In this document: positions 7,091 to 12,320 of the stretch, piece after piece
Layout of the letters: each line of letters starts with the position of its first letter
Numbering within the stretch: position 1 is the first letter of the stretch
From: Candidatus Mediterraneibacter gallistercoris
GTDB lineage: Bacteria; Bacillota_A; Clostridia; Lachnospirales; Lachnospiraceae
Direction of reading: 5' to 3'
NCBI GenBank assembly: GCA_019119745.1
Contig: DWWI01000132.1
Location: 1 to 12,320, forward strand
DNA: 12,320 nt
Program-made: the position numbers and the translations under genes
The notes under the pieces: generated by a model
What the model saw: the letters and a program-made list of their open reading frames with translations, nothing else
What the model was told of the DNA's origin: nothing
Database searches by the model: none

Positions 7091-7816
7091 ATGGTAAATC
7101 AATATTCAAGAACAGAGCTTTTGATCGGTACGGAAGGGATGGACAAGCTGAGAAAATCCTCGGTTATGGTGTTCGGCGCAGGCGGAGTCGGTTCACACTG
7201 CATTGAAGCGCTGGCGCGAAGCGGGATCGGTACTCTGATCATTATCGATAATGACACGGTATCACTTACTAATATCAACCGTCAGTCTATTGCTTATCAC
7301 AGCACGGTCGGCCGGCCTAAAACTGAGGTGATGGCTGAGCGTATCCACGATATTGATCCGTCGATCAGGGTAAAAACATATGAGACATTTGTACTCCCGG
7401 ACAATCTGACGGGTATACTGGACGGAGAAGGCCGGATTGATTATATTATCGACGCAATCGATACGGTGAGCGCAAAGATCGCACTTGCGGAGGAAGCGGG
7501 GAAAAGAGGATTACGCCTGATCAGCAGTATGGGTACCGGAAATAAACTTCATCCGGAGCTTTTTGAGATAGACAACCTGTCAAATACAAGTGTATGTCCT
7601 CTCTGCCGGGTTATGCGCAGAGAACTGAAGCAGCGTGGAATTTTACATCTGAAAGTATTGTATTCCAGAGAGAAGCCGGTCGATATCGGCGGAAGGCAAA
7701 CAGGGGAGGATCCGGGCGTGAGAAGGTCCGTTCCGGGAAGTATATCATTTGTCCCGCCGGTGGCAGGCCTTTTGATCGCAGGTCAGGTCATCCGTGAACT
7801 GTCAGGAGCAGAGTAA
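7091..7816 (+). CDS. tcdA: tRNA threonylcarbamoyladenosine dehydratase (TcdA/CsdL, ThiF-E1 fold)
   Basis: This is a ThiF/MoeB/E1-like ATP-dependent enzyme of 241 residues. The N-terminus NQYSRTELLIGTEGMDKLRKSSVMVFGAGGVGSH.IEALARSG fits the TcdA (YgdL) family, which activates and cyclises t6A37 of tRNA. The Rossmann nucleotide loop is GAGGVGS (29-35). The E1-type NINRQ is at 61-65, and DAIDT is at 121-125. A Cys-rich segment SVCPLCRVMRREL (167-179) occupies the place of the family's functional cysteine loop. I start at ATG 7091, because AAGGAGA (7079-7085) precedes it and family proteins begin near M-x-NQFSRTELLIG. An in-frame ATG at 7076 overlaps the regulator stop as ATGA and would add five residues. 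The gene is 17 bp upstream of rarA and is probably co-transcribed with the regulator and rarA. Other ThiF-family activities are less likely. Confidence 0.88.
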   Translation: MVNQYSRTELLIGTEGMDKLRKSSVMVFGAGGVGSHCIEALARSGIGTLIIIDNDTVSLTNINRQSIAYHSTVGRPKTEVMAERIHDIDPSIRVKTYETFVLPDNLTGILDGEGRIDYIIDAIDTVSAKIALAEEAGKRGLRLISSMGTGNKLHPELFEIDNLSNTSVCPLCRVMRRELKQRGILHLKVLYSREKPVDIGGRQTGEDPGVRRSVPGSISFVPPVAGLLIAGQVIRELSGAE

Positions 7817-7833
7817 GGAAAGGAAGCAGCACT

Positions 7834-9150
7834 ATGGATCTATTTGATTATATGAGAGAGACTAACAAGGAGAAAGAATCGCCGCTGGCGTCCAGAATGC
7901 GGCCGGCCACTCTGGATGAAGTGGTAGGACAGCAGCATATCATAGGTAAAGATAAACTGCTTTACCGGGCGATCAAGGCGGATAAGCTCAGTTCGGTTAT
8001 CTTTTACGGACCTCCGGGAACAGGAAAGACGACTCTGGCCAGGGTGATCGCCAATACGACCAGTGCTGAATTTAAGCAGATCAATGCGACAGTAGCAGGG
8101 AAAAAGGATATGGAAGAGGTCGTAAAAGAAGCAAAAGATCTGCAGGGGATGTATGGCAGGAAGACTATCCTTTTTATCGATGAGATCCACAGATTCAATA
8201 AAGGACAGCAGGATTACCTTCTCCCGTTCGTGGAGGACGGAACAGTGATCCTGATCGGGGCGACGACTGAAAATCCTTATTTTGAGGTAAACAGCGCCCT
8301 GATTTCCAGATCCAGCATCTTTGAGCTTAAACCGCTGGAGAAAGAAGACATAAAAGTTCTTCTGAAAAGAGCTGTGGAAGATACGCAGAAAGGAATGGGA
8401 AGTTTTCATGCACAGATCGATGATGACGCGCTGGACTTCCTGGCGGATATGGCAGGCGGCGATGCAAGAAACGCGCTCAATGCCATAGAGCTCGGTATCC
8501 TGACGACGGACCGGAGTAAGGACGGCATTATACATATTACGGTGGAAGTCGCATCCGAGTGTATCCAGAAACGAGTGGTAAATTATGATAAACGCGGTGA
8601 CAACCATTATGATATTATTTCCGCATTTATCAAGAGTATGAGAGGGTCAGATCCGGATGCGGCAGTGTATTATCTGGCGAAAATGCTCTACGCAGGAGAG
8701 GATATCAAATTTATTGCCCGCAGGATCATGATCTGTGCGGCGGAGGACGTGGGAAATGCCGATCCTATGGCGCTGACTGTCGCGGTCACGGCGGCACAGG
8801 CTGTGGAGCGTATCGGAATGCCGGAATCACAGATCATCTTATCCCAGGCAGTCACATACGTTGCCTGCGCTCCTAAGAGCAATGCGGCCTGCAACGCTAT
8901 ATTTGCGGCGAATGAGGCGGTAAAAAAATACAGGACGACCGTGCCGGTACACCTGCAGGATGCTCATTACAAAGGCGCTGCCAAACTCGGGCACGGGACA
9001 GGGTACAAGTATGCCCATGACTACCCGAACCATTATGTAAAACAGCAGTATCTTCCGGATGAAATAAAAGACGCCAGGTTCTATGAACCCGGCGGCCTGG
9101 GATATGAAAAAAATATACGGGAATATTTAAAGAAGATTCGAGAGGAGTAA
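7834..9150 (+). CDS. rarA: Replication-associated recombination protein A (MgsA/RarA AAA+ ATPase)
   Basis: This 438-residue AAA+ ATPase is related to clamp-loader and RuvB proteins and to WRNIP1/Mgs1. It acts at stalled replication forks. Visible motifs are SPLASRMRPATLDEVVGQQHI at the N-terminus and Walker A GPPGTGKTT (59-67). Walker B LFIDEIHR is at 113-120, sensor 1 GATTENP at 142-148, and an arginine-finger region SRS at 158-160. The C-terminal half contains family segments such as DPDAAVYYLAKMLYAGEDIKFIARRI, HLQDAHYKGAAKLGHGTGYKYAHDYP and the terminal QQYLPDE, which form the tetramerisation domain. Length and start are standard. ATG 7834 follows AGGAAAGGAAG (7817-7827). The 3' end overlaps the oppositely transcribed DUF4364 gene by 24 bp, and no intrinsic terminator is visible. 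Confidence 0.95.
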   Translation: MDLFDYMRETNKEKESPLASRMRPATLDEVVGQQHIIGKDKLLYRAIKADKLSSVIFYGPPGTGKTTLARVIANTTSAEFKQINATVAGKKDMEEVVKEAKDLQGMYGRKTILFIDEIHRFNKGQQDYLLPFVEDGTVILIGATTENPYFEVNSALISRSSIFELKPLEKEDIKVLLKRAVEDTQKGMGSFHAQIDDDALDFLADMAGGDARNALNAIELGILTTDRSKDGIIHITVEVASECIQKRVVNYDKRGDNHYDIISAFIKSMRGSDPDAAVYYLAKMLYAGEDIKFIARRIMICAAEDVGNADPMALTVAVTAAQAVERIGMPESQIILSQAVTYVACAPKSNAACNAIFAANEAVKKYRTTVPVHLQDAHYKGAAKLGHGTGYKYAHDYPNHYVKQQYLPDEIKDARFYEPGGLGYEKNIREYLKKIREE

Positions 9151-9639
9151 CGTGTAAATCTCCTGACTCTTTGTATTCCAGTGACTGACAATGGCTTCAG
9201 CTTCTTTTTCGGTCGGAACCGTGAGTTTCAGATCGATGAGACTGGAGCCGTTTTCTTCGATCTGGCAGCGCACCTCGTATTCCCTGCTCGTTTTTAGATA
9301 ATAATCAGATTTTACAGATGCCTCTTCTTTCAGATCATACTGCTTTTCCTTCAGGAAATCGTCAATGTCTTTCCGAATGGCAGGTGAGATCTTATTACTG
9401 AAATAAAGAATTGTCTCTGCGCCGTTTTCTGTCAGATGATACAGTGTCCGATTATGTGTGGTTTCCGTCCGGATGAGATCTGACTGCGTAAGGTCAGAGA
9501 GCGCTTCCTGAAGCCGGAAATAAGAGGTATAACCTTTGTCCAGCACAAATTCTGATATCTGGGATGTTGTCAGCGGGAAATCCACTTTGTTCAGCATGTA
9601 TAGTATGATCAGTTTATATAATGTAAATGTTTCAGCCAT
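9127..9639 (-). CDS. DUF4364 family protein, probable winged-helix
   Basis: This 170-residue protein starts MAETFTLYKLIILYMLNKVDFPLTTSQISEFVLDKGYTSYF. I recognise it as the Clostridia DUF4364 family. The N-terminal half (about 5-75) reads like a winged helix-turn-helix similar to PadR/MarR proteins, with TTSQISEFVLDKGYTSYFRLQEALSDL followed by a TLYHLTENG wing. The C-terminal half, with REYEVRCQIEENGSSLIDLKLTVPTEKEAEAIVSHW, may be a small alpha/beta sensory or dimerisation domain. Function is unknown, and DNA binding is inferred from the fold pattern. The start at ATG 9637-9639 is supported by AAAGGAG (complement of about 9643-9649). A longer in-frame start at 9666 lies inside the upstream gene and lacks such a site. 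The start overlaps the end of the radical SAM gene by 8 bp, so translation is probably coupled. Confidence 0.82.
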   Translation of the reverse strand: MAETFTLYKLIILYMLNKVDFPLTTSQISEFVLDKGYTSYFRLQEALSDLTQSDLIRTETTHNRTLYHLTENGAETILYFSNKISPAIRKDIDDFLKEKQYDLKEEASVKSDYYLKTSREYEVRCQIEENGSSLIDLKLTVPTEKEAEAIVSHWNTKSQEIYTLLLSNLL

Positions 9640-10588
9640 GGTACTCCTTTCCCTGCCATATATCATTTTCTTTTATATATTGATGTAAACGGTTAAGTAC
9701 TGTGCGCTTTGAACTGGTCCACAGTGGTGCGATCAGCAGATCTTTCGGCCCGTCACCGGTCAGTCTGTGGATCACGATGTCCGGGCGGAGATGGGAGATG
9801 CACTGTCCGAGCAGACGGATATATGTCTCCATATCAGGTATATAGAACGGCTCTTTCCTGTAAATACCGGCGAGGTCAGTCCCTTCAAGTACGTGCAGCA
9901 GCTGCAGTTTGATTCCCTGGATATCCGAGCGGTTCAGATGCTCGATCGTTGCAAGCATCATGTCTTCTGTCTCTCCCGGAAGATACAGTATAACGTGGAC
10001 GATTACCTCGATTCCGGCTGCGCGGAGACGCTGTACTGCCTGGTCGAATACTTCTGTTTTATATCCGCGTCGAATGAATCCGGCTGTTACGGGATGGATA
10101 GTCTGAAGACCAAGCTCCACCCAGACAGGTTTGATGCAATTCAGCTTCTGAAGCAGCGCGATCACATCGTCCCCCAGACAGTCCGGACGGGTGGCGATAG
10201 AAAGGACTTTGACATCGGGATCTTCTATTGCTTCCGTAAAAATGGATTCCAGATATCCGACCGGTGCATACGTGTTTGTAAAGGCCTGAAAATACGCGAT
10301 ATAAGAATTGACGGGGCGTTTTGAGAGGAGCTGCTGCTTTCCTGCATCAAGCTGTTGGCGGATTGTAAGAGATGCCTTGCCGGCAAAATCTCCTGAACCC
10401 TCCGCGCTGCAGAAGATACAGCCGCCTGTGGCAATATATCCGTCCCGGTTCGGGCAGGTCATGCCTCCGTTTAACGCGATCCGGTATACTTTTTCTCCGA
10501 ACCGGCTCCGCAGATGGAAATCTAGAGAATGATACCGCTTTTCTCCCCAGCGCATGGGCGGGGTATGTGATTCTGTTCTGTATGACAT
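9632..10588 (-). CDS. TIGR01212-family radical SAM protein (YhcC-like)
   Basis: This 318-residue radical SAM enzyme contains NGGMTCPNRDGYIATGGCIFCSAEGSGDF (residues 40-68). It has the non-canonical cysteine spacing CX11CX2C (Cys45, Cys57, Cys60) of the YhcC/Elp3-like branch, which binds the [4Fe-4S] cluster used to cleave S-adenosylmethionine. Further family segments are YFQAFTNTYAP, SIATRPDCL, VWVELGLQT, HVILYLPGETEDMM and the C-terminal HRLTGDGPKDLLIAPLW. The substrate is unknown, though a tRNA or RNA modification role is often suggested for relatives. ATG 10588 is the farthest start. A second in-frame ATG at 10555 begins MRWGEKRYHSLDFHLR, where many homologues begin. Neither has a well-placed ribosome binding site: the nearest AAGGA is about 20 nt before 10588. 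The stop TGA lies within the start of the DUF4364 gene. Confidence 0.9.
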   Translation of the reverse strand: MSYRTESHTPPMRWGEKRYHSLDFHLRSRFGEKVYRIALNGGMTCPNRDGYIATGGCIFCSAEGSGDFAGKASLTIRQQLDAGKQQLLSKRPVNSYIAYFQAFTNTYAPVGYLESIFTEAIEDPDVKVLSIATRPDCLGDDVIALLQKLNCIKPVWVELGLQTIHPVTAGFIRRGYKTEVFDQAVQRLRAAGIEVIVHVILYLPGETEDMMLATIEHLNRSDIQGIKLQLLHVLEGTDLAGIYRKEPFYIPDMETYIRLLGQCISHLRPDIVIHRLTGDGPKDLLIAPLWTSSKRTVLNRLHQYIKENDIWQGKEYHG

Positions 10589-10616
10589 AGATACTGTTAC
10601 CGATTATTTCCTTCCA

Positions 10617-10622
10617 ATTATA
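10617..10622 (-). promoter_or_regulatory. Possible -10 box for the radical SAM-DUF4364 unit
   Basis: The minus strand reads a perfect TATAAT (complement of 10617-10622), about 28 nt before ATG 10588. No good -35 is present at 16-18 bp; the 17-bp position gives CGTGAG. If used, the transcript would start near 10610 with the only Shine-Dalgarno-like GGAAGGA close to its 5' end. Confidence 0.35.
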
Positions 10623-10634
10623 CCTCAGGCAAAA

Positions 10635-10684
10635 CCGCACTCACGTGCTAACTGCGGCTGCGCCGCTGTTTTGCTCACAAACAG
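10635..10684. repeat. Chain of short alternative hairpins in the rho upstream region
   Basis: Several inverted repeats lie end to end. GCAC 10637-10640 pairs with GTGC 10645-10648. CCGCA 10635-10639 pairs with TGCGG 10653-10657. GCGGC 10654-10658 pairs with GCCGC 10662-10666. CTGTTT 10666-10671 pairs with AAACAG 10679-10684. The first three are partly exclusive, so the segment could switch between folds if transcribed. Its origin is unknown. It could be a degenerate dispersed intergenic repeat. Confidence 0.45.
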
Positions 10685-10694
10685 GCGCTCATCT

Positions 10695-10754
10695 CATACA
10701 TGCGTCCGATCGCAAAAACATGCTAGCATGTTTTCTGCTCCCGTCCGATGTATG
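10695..10754. repeat. Nested inverted and direct repeats around a perfect 20-bp palindrome
   Basis: AAAACATGCTAGCATGTTTT (10715-10734) is a perfect 20-bp palindrome. It is flanked by the direct repeat CGTCCGAT at 10703-10710 and 10742-10749. Outside these is the inverted pair CATACAT (10695-10701) and ATGTATG (10748-10754). The layout is symmetric, and the whole lies about 40-100 bp upstream of the rho -35. It could be a protein-binding site, a cruciform-forming repeat or, in RNA, a long hairpin. Confidence 0.55.
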
Positions 10755-10795
10755 GCTGAACTGGTTCGGAGATATCATAGCACTTTGGACCCGAC

Positions 10796-10824
10796 TTGAC
10801 AAGGGCATGCGTGGAATGTATAAT
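10796..10824 (+). promoter_or_regulatory. Fully consensus sigma-A promoter of rho
   Basis: TTGACA (10796-10801) and TATAAT (10819-10824) both match consensus exactly with the optimal 17-bp spacer. Transcription would start near 10831. Confidence 0.85.
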
Positions 10825-10830
10825 AGGAAA

Positions 10831-10946
10831 AGATTTATCAAAGCTTATCGATTTTATGTCAATTCAGACGATAATTCCCGAAGAGTTTTTGACTATTTTA
10901 AACAGAAAATCCAGTTGTACTATATTCATAGGAAGGAAAGTGTTTT
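10831..10946 (+). promoter_or_regulatory. rho mRNA leader (5' untranslated region)
   Basis: About 116 nt of mostly A/T-rich, G-poor sequence separate the predicted start site from ATG 10947. The ribosome binding site AGGAAGGAAAG is at 10930-10940. No stable hairpin with a T tract is evident. In E. coli and B. subtilis, rho is autoregulated through Rho-dependent termination in its leader. A G-poor unstructured leader is compatible with this, but it is an inference here. Confidence 0.4.
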
Positions 10947-12296
10947 ATGACGAGAGAAAAATATGAATCATTGCCACTTGCAACCTTAAAAGAGCTGGCA
11001 AAAGCCAGAAAGATGAAAGGAGTCTCGACGCTCAAGAAAAGTGACCTTATTGACGCCATGCTTGCTCTCGACGAGCAGGAAGAACAGAAAGAAGCTGCCA
11101 CAGAAGCCCGGGAAGAGGTGAAAGAGGAGCTCAAGGAAAAGAAAGCCGAGACAGATATTGAACAGCTCGACAGCGGACATACTGCTGACGGTATTCTGGA
11201 GGTTATGCAGGATGGATTCGGGTTTATCAGGAGTGACAATTATCTGCCGGGAGAAAACGACGTGTACGTATCACCGGCACAGATCAGGAGATTCGGCCTT
11301 AAAACAGGCGATATCCTGACAGGGAATACGAGGATTAAGACACAGGGAGAGAAGTTCAGCGCACTTCTTTATGTTTCGACTATCAACGGAATGCGCCCGG
11401 CGGAGGCAATGAAGCGCAAAAATTTCGAGGATCTCACTCCGATATTTCCGAATAAGCGGATACGGCTGGAACAGGCGGAAAGCAGTACGGCTATGAGGAT
11501 CATGGATCTTATTTCTCCGATCGGCAAGGGACAGAGAGGTATGATAGTATCTCCTCCCAAAGCAGGTAAAACAACGCTTCTGAAAGAAGTCGCGCTTTCT
11601 GTGCAGAAGACAGAACCGCATATGCATCTGCTGATTCTTCTGATCGATGAGAGACCGGAGGAGGTAACGGATATTAAAGAGGCTATTTCCGGCCCGAACG
11701 TGGAAGTAATCCACTCTACGTTCGACGAGCTTCCGGAACATCATAAAAGAGTGTCCGAGATGGTTATTGCAAGGGCAAAACGTCTGGTTGAGCACGGAAA
11801 AGACGTAATGATCCTTCTGGACAGTATCACAAGACTTTCACGTGCCTATAACCTGATCGTTCCGCCGTCAGGAAGAACTCTTTCCGGCGGTCTTGATCCG
11901 GCGGCACTGTACAGCCCGAAGCGTTTCTTCGGCGCTGCGCGAAACATGAGAGAGGGCGGCAGTCTTACGATTCTTGCGACTGCGCTGGTGGACACTGGAA
12001 GCAAGATGGATGATGTCGTGTACGAGGAGTTCAAAGGTACAGGAAATATGGAGCTTATTCTTGACCGCAGACTACAGGAACGGAGAGTATTTCCGGCTAT
12101 TGACATTGCCAAATCGGGAACGAGACGCGAGGATCTGCTTCTGAATAAAGAAGAACAGGAAGCAGTCTATATCATGCGCAGAGGATTAAACGGCATGAAA
12201 GCAGAAGAGGCAGCGGACAATCTTCTAAATCTGTTTTCGCGTACAAAATCAAACAGTGAACTGGTTCATCAGGTGATTCGTCAGAAGTTTATATAA
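10947..12296 (+). CDS. rho: Transcription termination factor Rho
   Basis: This complete 449-residue hexameric RNA-dependent ATPase/helicase terminates untranslated transcripts. The N-terminal Rho-N/SAP-like helical segment (about 8-42, [29 protein letters not shown]) is followed by a short, highly charged Glu/Lys-rich linker (about 42-75). The cold-shock-like primary RNA-binding domain (about 80-150) has [37 protein letters not shown]. The ATPase core has Walker A PPKAGKTT (203-210), the catalytic-Glu segment [12 protein letters not shown] (231-242, Glu235 or its neighbourhood) and Walker [18 protein letters not shown] (286-302). The Q/R-loop region [35 protein letters not shown] (314-348) and [21 protein letters not shown] (350-370) follow. 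All essential motifs are intact. The linker is short compared with the long insertions of some Gram-positive Rho proteins. The promoter and leader are its own. Confidence 0.97.
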   Translation: MTREKYESLPLATLKELAKARKMKGVSTLKKSDLIDAMLALDEQEEQKEAATEAREEVKEELKEKKAETDIEQLDSGHTADGILEVMQDGFGFIRSDNYLPGENDVYVSPAQIRRFGLKTGDILTGNTRIKTQGEKFSALLYVSTINGMRPAEAMKRKNFEDLTPIFPNKRIRLEQAESSTAMRIMDLISPIGKGQRGMIVSPPKAGKTTLLKEVALSVQKTEPHMHLLILLIDERPEEVTDIKEAISGPNVEVIHSTFDELPEHHKRVSEMVIARAKRLVEHGKDVMILLDSITRLSRAYNLIVPPSGRTLSGGLDPAALYSPKRFFGAARNMREGGSLTILATALVDTGSKMDDVVYEEFKGTGNMELILDRRLQERRVFPAIDIAKSGTRREDLLLNKEEQEAVYIMRRGLNGMKAEEAADNLLNLFSRTKSNSELVHQVIRQKFI

Positions 12297-12320
12297 AAAA
12301 CAGTTGCAAAAGAAATTATC
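12297..12320. other. Intergenic tail after rho
   Basis: The last 24 bases are A-rich and contain no recognisable gene or terminator before the window ends. Confidence 0.6.

Noticed and set aside
7840..8607. 255-codon minus-strand open frame opposite rarA
   Set aside because: It lies entirely antisense to the conserved AAA+ core of rarA and shows no recognisable domain. Its length reflects codon bias of the sense gene.
9767..10324. 185-codon plus-strand open frame opposite the radical SAM gene
   Set aside because: It is antisense to conserved radical SAM sequence. I saw no good ribosome binding site and no recognisable domain.
10856..10966. 36-codon open frame in the rho leader overlapping the rho start, as a possible leader peptide
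   Set aside because: No Shine-Dalgarno sequence precedes its ATG, and its translation has no regulatory codon run. It is probably chance in A/T-rich sequence.

Overview
The window looks like a chromosomal segment from an anaerobic Firmicute, most likely Lachnospiraceae or a close Clostridia relative. The signs are strong AGGAGG-type ribosome binding sites, consensus sigma-A promoters, a two-subunit oxygen-labile class I fumarase, a Firmicutes-type (GalT2) uridylyltransferase, a DUF4364 gene and a compact Rho. This is inference from protein families. No rRNA, tRNA, CRISPR array, transposase or phage gene is visible.

Region 1 (1-3216, plus strand) is a dicarboxylate cluster. It holds the C-terminal end of an SdhA/FrdA-like flavoprotein, a two-fold-repeat membrane transporter of the aspartate-alanine exchanger family, and the alpha and beta subunits of fumarase. 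Together they suggest uptake or exchange of C4-dicarboxylates, malate-fumarate interconversion and fumarate reduction. The cluster ends in an unusual 131-nt structured element with a perfect 20-bp basal stem followed by T7. A second, bidirectional terminator sits before the convergent galT.

Region 2 (3341-7079) is a galactose (Leloir) unit. galK and galT lie on the minus strand, and a divergent AraC-family regulator lies across a 186-bp control region carrying back-to-back promoters.

Region 3 (7076-9150, plus strand) continues from the regulator with almost no gap into tcdA (tRNA t6A dehydratase) and rarA (AAA+ replication-recombination ATPase).

Region 4 (9127-10588, minus strand) holds a YhcC-like radical SAM protein and a DUF4364 winged-helix protein that overlap by 8 bp. 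The DUF4364 gene also overlaps the end of rarA by 24 bp, tail to tail.

Region 5 (10589-12320) begins with a 358-bp intergenic stretch containing a cluster of inverted repeats, including a perfect 20-bp palindrome. It then has a fully consensus promoter, a 116-nt leader and the complete rho gene.

Most genes are ordinary core or metabolic genes. The features most worth a second look are non-coding: the structured element after the fumarase genes and the palindrome cluster upstream of rho. The gene-level point of interest is the fumarate-handling cluster with its regulatory-domain-less transporter. No clearly new multi-gene system could be demonstrated.
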